Made by a program: the position numbers and the translations under genes
DNA from: Bradyrhizobium daqingense
GTDB lineage: Bacteria; Pseudomonadota; Alphaproteobacteria; Rhizobiales; Xanthobacteraceae
Length of the DNA: 64,000 nt
Direction: 5' to 3'
Assembly (NCBI RefSeq): GCF_021044685.1
Contig: NZ_CP088014.1
Location: forward strand, 6,992,001 to 7,056,000
In this document: positions 35,553-43,818 of the stretch, piece by piece
How the letters are laid out: each line of letters starts with the position of its first letter
Numbering within the stretch: position 1 is the stretch's first letter
Notes under the pieces: model-generated
Told to the model about the DNA's origin: nothing
Databases searched by the model: none
Seen by the model: only the letters and a program-made list of their open reading frames with translations

Positions 35553-36437
35553 ATGGCCCCCTTCACGCTCGCCCATCTGTCCGATCCGCATCTGCCACCC
35601 TTGCCGAAGCCGCGGCTGACCGAGCTCGCCGGCAAGCGCGCGCTCGGCTACGTCAACTGGACGCGCAACCGGTACAAATACCAGCGCCGCGAGGTGCTCG
35701 ATGCGCTGGTTGCCGACATGAAGGCCCAGGCGCCCGACCACATCGCGGTGACGGGCGATCTCGTCAACTTGGCACTGGATGCCGAGTTCGCGCCGGCCTT
35801 GGCCTGGCTCGAAAGCGTCGGCCCGCCCGACCGCGTCACTGCGATCCCTGGCAATCACGACGCCTATGTCAGCGCGACGCGTCATCGCTTCGGCGAGACG
35901 TTCCTACACTACATCGCCGCGGACACGCCTGATGCCGCGGCCTTCCCCGCCGTGCGCCGGCGCGGGCCGCTCGCGCTGATCAGCCTGTCCACGGCGGTGC
36001 CGACGCTGCCGCTGATGGCGACGGGGACGCTCGGGCCCGATCAGCTCGCATCTCTCGAAGCGGTCCTCGAGCGCCTCGCGGCGGAGGACGTCTTCCGGGT
36101 GCTGCTGGTGCACCATCCGCTGAAATCCCTGGCGCGCCAAAAGCGGATGACGGATGCGGCCGCCCTGCTCACGCTCCTGAAGCGCCACGGCGTCGAGCTC
36201 ATCCTGCATGGGCACGACCACATCCATTCGACGATGTGGTTCGAAGGGCCGAACGGCAACATTCCCGCGCTCGGCGTCCCCTCGGCCTCCGCGCTCGCGC
36301 ACGGACGCTATCCGGCGGCTGCGTACAATCTGCTGAGAGTCGAAAAGGACAATGCCGGCTGGCGCTGCGAGCAGACGGTGCGGAGCCTGGGGGCTGGATT
36401 TCAGGTCGGGCAGATCAAGCATGTGCGGTTGATCTGA
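35553..36437 (+). CDS. Metallophosphoesterase (calcineurin-like)
   Basis: 294 residues. The conserved metal-binding sites are SDPH near the start (HLSDPHLPP), GDLVNLAL, GNHDAY, VHHPLK and HGHDHIH. This makes it a dinuclear metal-dependent phosphodiesterase of the CpdA-like type. Possible substrates include cyclic nucleotides or lipids; not determinable. Start at 35553; upstream open frame is low-complexity and rejected. Stand-alone gene, divergent from Nudix. Confidence 0.88.
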   Translation: MAPFTLAHLSDPHLPPLPKPRLTELAGKRALGYVNWTRNRYKYQRREVLDALVADMKAQAPDHIAVTGDLVNLALDAEFAPALAWLESVGPPDRVTAIPGNHDAYVSATRHRFGETFLHYIAADTPDAAAFPAVRRRGPLALISLSTAVPTLPLMATGTLGPDQLASLEAVLERLAAEDVFRVLLVHHPLKSLARQKRMTDAAALLTLLKRHGVELILHGHDHIHSTMWFEGPNGNIPALGVPSASALAHGRYPAAAYNLLRVEKDNAGWRCEQTVRSLGAGFQVGQIKHVRLI

Positions 36438-36445
36438 GGTCACAC

Positions 36446-36525
36446 CGTCATTCCGGGGCGATGCGTTAGCATCGAACCCGGAATCCCGAGATTCCGGGTT
36501 CATGCTTCGCATGCCCCGGAATGAC
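36446..36525. repeat. Dispersed palindromic repeat, family C
   Basis: CGTCATTCCGGGGCG opens and GCCCCGGAATGAC closes; inner arms GGAATCCCGAG... ATTCCGGGTT are also complementary. It lies between the convergent metallophosphoesterase and hypothetical genes and may act as a transcription terminator. Confidence 0.78.
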
Positions 36526-36538
36526 AACCGAGAGAGCC

Positions 36539-37093
36539 TCACCAGCTTTGCAGGGTCGCCAGCACGGCAACGCCGAACAGTGCGGCAGCGCCGAGCACGA
36601 AGCCGAACACGAACGGCCAGACGCGCGAGCGGCGCGGCGGCGGAGCGACGGCGGATTGCGGTTCGGGCGGGACCACCATCGCGTGCTCGCGCTCGATCAT
36701 GCGGCGGGCGACATAGTCGGTGACGGCTTCGACGATGACGGCGGTGTCGTGCGACTCGGCGAGCACGATGCGGCCGAAGCGGGTGTCCTGGACGAAGCGG
36801 TACATCCGCTTGTCACGCCCCATCATGATATGGGCGACGACGTCGATCCAGAGTCGCGGCGCATCACCCTGGCTGATGCCGCGGTCGAACAGGTCGATCT
36901 TATCAGGTACCTGCGCGAACAGGGGATCGAGCGCGTCGTTCAGGATCTCCAGCCGCGCCACCTCGGCATCGCGCAAATCCACGACCACGCCGGTCCGGTC
37001 CGCAGCCTCGATCCGGGCGCGCAACAACGCATCGCGCAGCCGCACCGGGCGCGGCTGGCTTGGATGGATCCCGCTGGTTTCCGGCTCTGACAT
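36539..37093 (-). CDS. Hypothetical protein with C-terminal membrane anchor
   Basis: 184 residues: a soluble region starting MSEPETSGIHPSQPRP, a stretch of helices (RLRDALLRARIEAADRT, EVARLEILNDALDPLF), then a single C-terminal helix (WPFVFGFVLGAAALFGVAVL). It is likely tail-anchored in the inner membrane with the bulk in the cytoplasm. The charged, conserved DVVAHIMMGRDKRMYRFVQD segment is notable. Family not recognised; similar proteins are common in Bradyrhizobium. Confidence 0.65.
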   Translation of the reverse strand: MSEPETSGIHPSQPRPVRLRDALLRARIEAADRTGVVVDLRDAEVARLEILNDALDPLFAQVPDKIDLFDRGISQGDAPRLWIDVVAHIMMGRDKRMYRFVQDTRFGRIVLAESHDTAVIVEAVTDYVARRMIEREHAMVVPPEPQSAVAPPPRRSRVWPFVFGFVLGAAALFGVAVLATLQSW

Positions 37094-37288
37094 TGTCGGC
37101 CTCGTCCTCAAACACCGCGGTTAACCTATCAGCAACCACAGCGCCAGCAAAGGGTCCACAATTCCAGATACTTACGGCGCCCACAGACGTTTCACCTGTA
37201 CCAAAAACAGACGATCCCACCCAGGCAGGGCCTGGACGGGACCATCCGTCCTTGGACGTCTTCTTAAGTCAGTCGGCAGCCGAGGCCC

Positions 37289-37498
37289 TTAGGCCGAGAC
37301 GCGCGAAGGCTCTTCCACGATGGAGAAGCGGACGCCGGCCTTGTGGCGGCTCTCTTCCGAGACCTCGCGCCAGCAGTCCTCGGCTTCCTTGCGGGTCTTG
37401 AACGGACCTTTGACCTGGGCCGAGCCTTCCACGAGCTTGTGGAAGTTCATCGAACCGAACTCGCCGCCGATCACCCAGAAATTGCTGCCTTTGGTCAT
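37289..37498 (-). CDS. DUF4170 family small protein
   Basis: 69 residues: NFWVIGGEFGSMNFHKLVEG followed by GPFKTRKEAEDCWREVSEE. It matches the DUF4170 family, a compact alpha-beta protein found beside aceA in alphaproteobacteria. No signal peptide. It lies 71 bases downstream of aceA in the same direction, so it may share the aceA transcript and glyoxylate-shunt regulation. Function unknown. Confidence 0.85.
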   Translation of the reverse strand: MTKGSNFWVIGGEFGSMNFHKLVEGSAQVKGPFKTRKEAEDCWREVSEESRHKAGVRFSIVEEPSRVSA

Positions 37499-37569
37499 TG
37501 TCAGTCTCCTGTTGAGGTGCGTGGCCGGCCTGGACTCCGACTTGGCGTCCAGACCGGTCCGATCCGCCG

Positions 37570-39201
37570 TTAGCCGAACTGGTTCATCGTGTTGTGGGCG
37601 CCGCCCGCCTTGAGGGCGGCTTCGCCCGCGAAGTACTCCTTGTGGTCGTCGCCAATGTCGGAGCCGGCCATGTTCTGGTGCTTCACGCAGGCGATACCCT
37701 GACGGATCTCGGCGCGCTGGACGTTCTTGACGTAACCCAGCATACCCTGCTCGCCGAAATATTCGCGGGCGAGATTGTCAGTGGAGAGCGCTGCCGTGTG
37801 ATAGGTCGGCAACGTGATCAGGTGGTGGAAGATGCCGGCGCGCTTGGCTGAATCCGCCTGGAAGGTGCGGATGCGCTCGTCGGCTTCCTGCGCCAGCGGC
37901 GTCTCGTCGTACTCCGCCTTCATCAGGTCGGCACGGTTGTACTTGCTGACGTCCTTACCCGCTTCCTTCCAGGCGTCGTAGACCTGCCAACGGAAGTTGA
38001 GGGTCCAGTTGAACGACGGCGAATTGTTGTAGGCGAGCTTGGCGTTCGGCACGACCTTGCGGATGCGATCGACCATGCTGGCGATCTGCTCGATATGCGG
38101 CTTCTCGGTCTCGATCCAGAGCAGGTCGGCGCCGTTCTGGAGCGAGGTGATGCAATCGAGCACGCAGCGGTCTGCACCAGTGCCGGGGCGGAACTGGTAG
38201 AGGTTGGAGGGCAGCCGCTTCGGGCGCATCATCTTGCCGTTGCGGTTGATGATGACGTCGCCGTTGCGAGCGTTCTCCGCGGTGATTTCCTCGCAGTCGA
38301 GGAAGCTGTTGTACTGGTCGCCGATGTCGCCGGGCTTGTGGCTGACGGCGATCTGCTGCGTCAGGCCGGCGCCGAGCGAGTCGGTGCGGGTCACGACGAT
38401 GCCGTCTTCGACGCCGAGCTCGAGGAAGGCGTGGCGGCAGGCGCGGATCTTCGCGAGGAAGACGTCATGCGGCACGGTGACCTTGCCGTCCTGGTGGCCG
38501 CACTGCTTCTCGTCCGAGACCTGGTTCTCGATCTGGAGCGCGCAGGCGCCCGCCTCGATCATCTTCTTGGCGAGCAGATAGGTCGCCTCGGCATTGCCGA
38601 AGCCGGCGTCGATGTCGGCGATGACGGGCACGACATGGGTCTGGAAGTTGTCGATCTTCTCGATCAGCTCCTTCTCGCGGGTCTTGTCGCCTTCCTTGCG
38701 CGCCTTGTCGAGCAGACGGAAGATGTCGTTGAGCTCGCGCGAGTCGGCTTGCCGCAGGAAGGTGTAGAGCTCCTCGATCAGGGCCGGCACCGAGGTCTTC
38801 TCGTGCATCGACTGGTCGGGCAGCGGACCGAACTCGGAGCGCAGCGCCGCGATCATCCAGCCGGAGAGATAGAGATAGGTGCGGTCGGTCTTGCCGAAGT
38901 GCTTCTTGACCGAGATCAGCTTCTGCTGGGCGATGAAGCCGTGCCAGCAGCCCAGCGACTGGGTGTATTTGGTCGGGTCCTTGTCATAGGCCGCCATGTC
39001 GGAGCGCATCAGCGCCGCAGTGTAGCGGGCGACGTCGAGGCCGGTCTTGAAGCGGTTCTGCAGGCGCATGCGCGCGACGGCCTCGGCCGACACGCCGTTC
39101 CAGCTCGGCTGGGTCTCGAGGAGCGCCTGGGCCGCTTTGATCTCGTCCTGATACGAGGACGGACCCTGGAGGTTGCTGATGCCGCGAGGCTGGTAGTTCA
39201 T
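37570..39201 (-). CDS. aceA: Isocitrate lyase (543-residue class)
   Basis: Converts isocitrate to glyoxylate and succinate in the glyoxylate shunt. The catalytic signature QCGHQDGKVTVP (KKCGH variant with Q), the IADIDAGFGNAEATYLLAKK metal-binding strand, and PSFNWTLNFRW are all intact. At 543 residues it belongs to the larger alphaproteobacterial/mycobacterial AceA-2-like group rather than the 430-residue enterobacterial type. Start at 39201 (MNYQPRG). It reads divergently from the ScfR/RamB-like regulator at 39421 with 219 bases between, holding several repeats. It permits growth on acetate and fatty acids. Confidence 0.95.
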   Translation of the reverse strand: MNYQPRGISNLQGPSSYQDEIKAAQALLETQPSWNGVSAEAVARMRLQNRFKTGLDVARYTAALMRSDMAAYDKDPTKYTQSLGCWHGFIAQQKLISVKKHFGKTDRTYLYLSGWMIAALRSEFGPLPDQSMHEKTSVPALIEELYTFLRQADSRELNDIFRLLDKARKEGDKTREKELIEKIDNFQTHVVPVIADIDAGFGNAEATYLLAKKMIEAGACALQIENQVSDEKQCGHQDGKVTVPHDVFLAKIRACRHAFLELGVEDGIVVTRTDSLGAGLTQQIAVSHKPGDIGDQYNSFLDCEEITAENARNGDVIINRNGKMMRPKRLPSNLYQFRPGTGADRCVLDCITSLQNGADLLWIETEKPHIEQIASMVDRIRKVVPNAKLAYNNSPSFNWTLNFRWQVYDAWKEAGKDVSKYNRADLMKAEYDETPLAQEADERIRTFQADSAKRAGIFHHLITLPTYHTAALSTDNLAREYFGEQGMLGYVKNVQRAEIRQGIACVKHQNMAGSDIGDDHKEYFAGEAALKAGGAHNTMNQFG

Positions 39202-39335
39202 GAGCCTTATCCTTTCGCTGGCGATGACCCAAGCCATCGACATTCTTGACAATGCATTGCGAAATGCGTGTCAGGAGCTAAACGCGAAAACGGAAAGTTC
39301 GTACAGGGACCTTGTTTCTTATTGGTGATGTCATG

Positions 39336-39380
39336 TAACATCAGAACATGTAATAGATGTTATTTTGTAAAATTTGTAAA
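39336..39380. promoter_or_regulatory. Repeats in the aceA-regulator intergenic region
   Basis: AT-rich stretch with an inverted repeat TAACATC-N13-GATGTTA (39336-39342 and 39356-39362) and a direct repeat TTTGTAAA at 39364-39371 and 39373-39380, 9 bases apart. TTTGTAAA resembles the RamB/ScfR half-sites of the TTTGCAAA type. It sits 40-85 bases upstream of the regulator start and about 135-180 bases from aceA, as expected for a shared operator. Confidence 0.5.
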
Positions 39381-39420
39381 CAATAGGTCAGCATAGCTGT
39401 CCTTGATGGAGATGAAAGGC

Positions 39421-40866
39421 ATGCCTGCCGAGTCCGGGAAGAAACTGTTCGTCGGCCCGCGCTTCCGGAGGATCCGGCAGCAATTGGGGCTGTCGCAGAC
39501 CCAGATCGCCGAGGGGCTGTCGATCTCGCCGAGCTACGTCAACCTGATCGAGCGGAATCAGCGTCCGGTGACGGCGCAGATCCTGCTGCGGCTGGCTGAG
39601 ACCTACGACCTCGATCTGCGCGACCTCGCCACCGCCGACGAAGACCGCTTCTTCGCCGAGCTGAACGAGATCTTCTCCGATCCCCTGTTCCGCCAGATCG
39701 ACGTTCCCAAGCAGGAACTGCGCGATCTCGCCGAGCTCTGCCCCGGCGTCACCCATGCGCTGCAACGGCTCTATGCCGCCTATGCCGAGGCGCGCCAGGG
39801 CGAGACGCTGGCGGCGGCCCAGATGGCCGACCGCGATGTCGGCACGCGCTATGAGGCCAATCCGGTCGAGCGCGTGCGCGAGCTGATCGAGGCCAACCGC
39901 AACTATTTTCCGGAGCTGGAGCAGGCCGCGGAAAATCTGCGCGACGAACTGAACGTGCCCGCCGAGGGGCTCTATGCAGCGCTGGCCGCCCGCTTGCGCG
40001 AAAAGCATTCGATCCAGACCCGCATCATGCCCGTCGACGTGATGCGCGAGACGCTGCGGCGCTTCGACCGCCACCGCCGCCAGCTCCTGATCTCGGAGCT
40101 GGTCGACCCGCCCGGCCGCGCGTTCCAGCTCGCCTTCCAGCTCGGCCTCGGCGAATGCGCGCAAGCCCTGGAGACCATTATCGGCCGCGCCGGCCCGCTC
40201 GACGATACGCCACGCCGGCTGTTCCGCATCACGCTCGGGAATTATTTCGCAGCTGCCGTGATGATGCCTTATCCGGCCTTCCTCGCCGCAGCCGAAGCGC
40301 TGAACTACGACATTCACGTGCTGGCGCAGCGCTTCAACTCCGGCTTCGAGCAGGTCTGCCATCGCCTCACGACATTGCAGCGGCCGAACGCGCGCGGCAT
40401 TCCGTTCTTCCTCTTGCGCGTCGACAATGCCGGCAACGTCTCCAAACGCTTCTCCTCCGGCACCTTCCCGTTCTCGAAATTCGGCGGCACCTGTCCGCTG
40501 TGGAACGTGCATTCGACCTTCGACACGCCGGACCGCCTGCTCAAGCAGGTGATCGAATTGCCGGACGGCACGCGCTATTTCTCGATCGCACAGATGGTAC
40601 GCCGCCCCGTCGCTCCGCATCCCCTGCCGCAGCCGCGCTTCGCCATCGGCCTCGGCTGCGAGATCCGTCACGCCGCGCGCCTGACCTACGCGGCGGGTAT
40701 CGACCTCGAGAAGACCGAGGGCACGCCGATCGGCGTCAACTGCCGGCTCTGCGAGCGCGAAAACTGCGCCCAGCGCGCCGAGCCGCCGATCACGCGCACG
40801 CTCATTCTGGACGAGACGACGCGGCGGGTGTCGAGCTTCGCCTTCTCGAATGCGCGGGAGTTGTGA
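39421..40866 (+). CDS. ScfR/RamB-type short-chain acyl-CoA-responsive transcriptional regulator
   Basis: About 481 residues. N-terminal XRE helix-turn-helix (RIRQQLGLSQTQIAEGLSIS then PSYVNLIERNQRPVT), a middle IrrE/ImmA-like M78 region around residues 170-300 (where a clear HExxH zinc motif was not found), and a C-terminal Cys-containing segment VNCRLCERENCAQRAEPP. RamB and ScfR regulate glyoxylate and propionate genes in response to acyl-CoA. The gene is divergent from aceA, so aceA is its probable target. Start at 39421 has a GGAG site; upstream ATGs at 39406 and 39412 are less likely. Confidence 0.83.
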   Translation: MPAESGKKLFVGPRFRRIRQQLGLSQTQIAEGLSISPSYVNLIERNQRPVTAQILLRLAETYDLDLRDLATADEDRFFAELNEIFSDPLFRQIDVPKQELRDLAELCPGVTHALQRLYAAYAEARQGETLAAAQMADRDVGTRYEANPVERVRELIEANRNYFPELEQAAENLRDELNVPAEGLYAALAARLREKHSIQTRIMPVDVMRETLRRFDRHRRQLLISELVDPPGRAFQLAFQLGLGECAQALETIIGRAGPLDDTPRRLFRITLGNYFAAAVMMPYPAFLAAAEALNYDIHVLAQRFNSGFEQVCHRLTTLQRPNARGIPFFLLRVDNAGNVSKRFSSGTFPFSKFGGTCPLWNVHSTFDTPDRLLKQVIELPDGTRYFSIAQMVRRPVAPHPLPQPRFAIGLGCEIRHAARLTYAAGIDLEKTEGTPIGVNCRLCERENCAQRAEPPITRTLILDETTRRVSSFAFSNAREL

Positions 40867-40925
40867 GGAACGGGCACCGTAAAGCGCAGCATGTATTTGG
40901 CGAAAAGCGAACGCCATACCCACCG

Positions 40926-41028
40926 CTGTCATCGCCCGCGAAGGCGGGCGATCCAGTACTCCGCGGCCGCGGTGATTGAGCCGAGGCCCCGCGGAGTACT
41001 GGATGCCCCGCCTTCGCGGGGCATGACG
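40926..41028. repeat. Dispersed palindromic repeat, family D
   Basis: CTGTCATCGCCCGCGAAGG opens and CCTTCGCGGGGCATGACG closes; the inner arms AGTACTCCGCGG and CCGCGGAGTACT are perfect. A second copy of the family lies at 52310-52406. It separates the convergent regulator and ABM-type genes. Confidence 0.8.
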
Positions 41029-41062
41029 GTAGGGGATGCGGCTTGATTGATCTGCCTAACGC

Positions 41063-41356
41063 CTATGCCAGGGTATGCACGATCACCGGCCCGGCCGCCG
41101 CGCTCGCATGCCCGGCGAGCAGCGGCCCGAGATCCTTCTCGATCCAGGCGATCGCGCGCCGGTTCGCCTCCTCCGCCTGCTCGAACTTGTCGAAGATCGA
41201 GATCGCCGTCACCGTGTCGTCGCCGGCATAGACGACGTAGTAGGCGCGGAAACCATCGACATCGCTGATGATCGGAACGGCGCCGTCCTTGATGCGGCGC
41301 GCCAGCTCTTCCGCGCTCCCGCTTTTCGCCTTGGCCTGACGGATGGCGGCATACAT
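41063..41356 (-). CDS. Antibiotic-biosynthesis-monooxygenase (ABM)-type hypothetical protein
   Basis: 97 residues. The ferredoxin-like barrel pattern is visible: MYAAIRQAKAKSGSAEELAR, FRAYYVVYAGDDTVTAISIFD, EEANRRAIAWIEKDLGPLL. The family includes small monooxygenases and quinol-type enzymes, but no catalytic residues are certain. Single gene, convergent with the ScfR-type regulator gene. Reasonable fold guess; function unknown. Confidence 0.65.
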   Translation of the reverse strand: MYAAIRQAKAKSGSAEELARRIKDGAVPIISDVDGFRAYYVVYAGDDTVTAISIFDKFEQAEEANRRAIAWIEKDLGPLLAGHASAAAGPVIVHTLA

Positions 41357-41585
41357 GGCATCCTCCTACCGGCTATCTGGACTTTCGGGCCCGGTGCCCG
41401 TAGCGAATGTTACGCCGAAGCACGCCGCCGATCCACGCTTGGTTAACCCCGCACTAATTCGCCGCTGCGAACTGCAACCAGGGATTAAGCACGCCTCAAC
41501 ATCGGCGCCTTAGTCTCGCCCCACTCACGTTTCGCAAACGACGGTGGCCTATCCTACCGGGCGAGGTGAGATCAGGGGGTTCATC

Positions 41586-42392
41586 ATGCGCATTGCGTTG
41601 CTGCTCACAGCGACCGTCGTTGGCGCGCTCTTCGCCAATCCATCCATTGCCGGGTCGCTCGATGCGTCCACCGAAGCCGCGCAGCCGCTGCCGGCGGGCT
41701 TCCAGAGCTATCGCGGCTACATGTTCGACCTGTCGGAGAATTCCGAGCGAAAGGATGTCGACAAGCTCACCAACAATCTGAAGGCCCAGATCGACGTCGT
41801 CGAGAGCGTCGGCCTGTCGCCGCGCGTGCTGCGCTTCTTCCGCACCGTTCCGATCGTGGCGAGCGAGCTCGCCTGCCTCGACGAAGGCGCCGCGACTGCA
41901 TGCTACGGCCGCGTCACGCCCGACATCCAGCGCAGCGCGCCCCGGACGCTGACGGTCTGGGACCCGAACAAGCAGCGCTGGACCAATCCCAATGCCATCG
42001 ACCTCGCGGTCGATTCGGGCCTCGGCGTAATCATGCTGCGGCCGGACATGATGCGCTACGAGAAGGAGGCGGTGCTGCTGCACGAGCTCCTGCACGCCTA
42101 TCACGCACGGCTGTTGCCGGACGGCTACGCCAACAAGGGCGTGATCGGCTATTTCGCCCTGGCCAAGTCCAAGGAGCTGCTGCCCAAGGACTCCTATGCG
42201 ATGAAGAATCCCATGGAGTTCTTTGCCGTGACCGCGAGCATCTTCCTGGCCGGGAAAAGCGAATTCCACGACCCGAAGTCGCGCGAGGCGCTGAAGGAGA
42301 AGATGCCGGACTATTACAAATACCTGGTCGGCGTCTTCGGCTTCGACCCCGACCCGGCGCCGACGAGCGGGCCCGTCGCCTCGCTGAAGTGA
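41586..42392 (+). CDS. Exported HExxH zinc-metallopeptidase-like protein
   Basis: 268 residues. Signal peptide MRIALLLTATVVGALFANPS (cleavage after IAG). The motif LLHELLHAYHARLL (HELLH) around residue 167-171 fits a zincin active site. The downstream third ligand is not clear; candidates are glutamate in ENPMEFFAVTAS-like segment (NPMEFFAV) about 40 residues later. Probably a periplasmic protease or inactive relative. Start ATG at 41586. Terminator follows at 42427. Confidence 0.68.
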   Translation: MRIALLLTATVVGALFANPSIAGSLDASTEAAQPLPAGFQSYRGYMFDLSENSERKDVDKLTNNLKAQIDVVESVGLSPRVLRFFRTVPIVASELACLDEGAATACYGRVTPDIQRSAPRTLTVWDPNKQRWTNPNAIDLAVDSGLGVIMLRPDMMRYEKEAVLLHELLHAYHARLLPDGYANKGVIGYFALAKSKELLPKDSYAMKNPMEFFAVTASIFLAGKSEFHDPKSREALKEKMPDYYKYLVGVFGFDPDPAPTSGPVASLK

Positions 42393-42426
42393 GGCGGGCG
42401 CCGCATCTTCTGCGCCTAACCAGATC

Positions 42427-42453
42427 AAAGCCGCGCAGCATGCGCGGCTTTTT
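42427..42453 (+). terminator. Rho-independent terminator after the HELLH protein gene
   Basis: AAAGCCGCGCA, loop GCA, TGCGCGGCTTT: a perfect 11-base-pair stem followed by further T residues. It is 35 bases after the stop codon at 42392 and reads on the plus strand. Confidence 0.85.
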
Positions 42454-42564
42454 GTTCGGCGAGTCGGAAGCTGCGGATGACGCGCAGGCGGCAATTGCCA
42501 AGGGGGGGCCCGATCTGCATAGTCCCGCCCGCATCGATACCGTTTTCGAAGGGGATAGAACAAC

Positions 42565-42915
42565 ATGGCGGACGCCGACCTGGATGTCGTGATCCGGCAA
42601 CTGGCCAGACAGCTGCATACGGGCCTCATGACCCGCGCCAAGGAGCGGCGGGACCGCTTCAACGGCCTTGCGGCCAAGGCCAAGGGCAAGGAAGCCAGCG
42701 ACCGCTTCAAGATGATGGCCAAGGCCACGCTGGAGCAGGCCACCGCGGCCGCCAAGCGCCTGCAAATGTCCGCCGACAACGTCGCCGACAGCTACGCCCG
42801 CGCCATGCGTCTTGCCGCCAGCACGCCGGTTGCGACCAAGCCGAAGAAGAAGGCAAAGGACGAGAAGCCGGCGAAGAAGGCCGCCAAGGCGAAAAAGGTA
42901 AAAGCCAAGAAGTAA
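42565..42915 (+). CDS. Small protein with histone-H1-like lysine-rich tail
   Basis: 116 residues. The N-terminal 80 form a helical domain (LDVVIRQLARQLHTGLMTRA, ASDRFKMMAKATLEQATAAA); the C-terminal 30 residues (KPKKKAKDEKPAKKAAKAKK) are a Lys/Ala tail of the kind found in bacterial histone-H1-like and HU-like proteins. It may bind nucleic acid. The start has only a modest RBS. Function is inferred from composition alone. Confidence 0.62.
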   Translation: MADADLDVVIRQLARQLHTGLMTRAKERRDRFNGLAAKAKGKEASDRFKMMAKATLEQATAAAKRLQMSADNVADSYARAMRLAASTPVATKPKKKAKDEKPAKKAAKAKKVKAKK

Positions 42916-42921
42916 GTCTCG

Positions 42922-43009
42922 TAAGGTGGGCAAAGCGCAGCGCGCCCACCACTTCTGTTGCAGCGTTGGATGCATGGTGGGCACGGCGCAAGCGCGCCTT
43001 TGCCCAGCC
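42922..43009. repeat. Dispersed palindromic repeat, family E
   Basis: GGTGGGCAAAGCGC opens, TGGTGGGCACGGCGC repeats the motif, and GCGCGCCTTTGCCCA closes. It lies between the convergent Lys-rich protein and TPR genes. Confidence 0.72.
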
Positions 43010-43039
43010 TGCGATTCTGGACTCGCGGAGAGAACCCTC

Positions 43040-43681
43040 TCACCTTCTCGGCGCGGCGAGCCGGGTCGGCTCGCCGCTGGCGAGCTCGGCGAGTTTTGCG
43101 CGGGCGGTCTCATGCGCGCGGCTGTCCTTCGCCAGAGGCAGCGTCAGCGCGGCTTCGAAATCGGCGCGGGCGTCGTCGGTCTGGCCGCGGGCCAGGAATG
43201 CAAGGCCGCGGTCGAGGCGGGCCTGCGCATCCGCGGGGTCGAGGCGGACCGCCGTGTTGTAGCTCAGAATGGCGCGGTCGAGATCGCCCATGGCGGCGAG
43301 CGCGAGCCCGCGCTGGTGATAGGCCGTGGCGCGCTTGGGATCATGCGCGATCGCCTCGTCGTAATCCGCAACCGCAAGCTCCAATTCGCCGTTCTGCCGG
43401 CGCGCCAGCGCCCGGTCGCGATAGAGCGAGCCGCGGTTCGGATTGAGATGGATGGCCTCGTCGAAATCGGCGATCGCACGTTTGAAGTCACCGCGGCGCA
43501 GGGCGATCCGCGCGCGCCCCTCATAGGCGAAGGCGATCAGCGAACCGCGCAGTGGCGAGAAGCCGATCACGGCCGAGCAGATGTCGGGATCGTCCTCGTC
43601 GCCGCAATTGACGACCATGTGCGTGGACAGCCCGATGAGCACGCACAGGACGATCAGCAATGGCACGACGGCTCTGGTCAT
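43040..43681 (-). CDS. TPR-repeat protein with N-terminal signal/anchor
   Basis: 213 residues. A hydrophobic N-terminus (AVVPLLIVLCVLIGLSTHMV) then four tetratricopeptide repeats (AFAYEGRARIALRRGDFKRA, SLYRDRALARRQNGELELAV, AYHQRGLALAAMGDLDRAIL, ARLDRGLAFLARGQTDDARA). Cys residues in VNCGDEDDPDICS precede the repeats. It probably resides in the periplasm or is membrane-tethered and scaffolds protein interactions. Convergent with the Lys-rich protein. Confidence 0.82.
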   Translation of the reverse strand: MTRAVVPLLIVLCVLIGLSTHMVVNCGDEDDPDICSAVIGFSPLRGSLIAFAYEGRARIALRRGDFKRAIADFDEAIHLNPNRGSLYRDRALARRQNGELELAVADYDEAIAHDPKRATAYHQRGLALAAMGDLDRAILSYNTAVRLDPADAQARLDRGLAFLARGQTDDARADFEAALTLPLAKDSRAHETARAKLAELASGEPTRLAAPRR

Positions 43682-43818
43682 CTTCGACGATGGCCGGCAG
43701 CGAGCCGGCCACCCATCCCCTTTCGAAGAAATGGTCTCGCCGAAGTGTTAACACCGGCTCCGACGATCCAGTGTGCTCCAGATCACAAAGCCGGGCGCTT
43801 ATTCCCGCCGGTTCCGCA

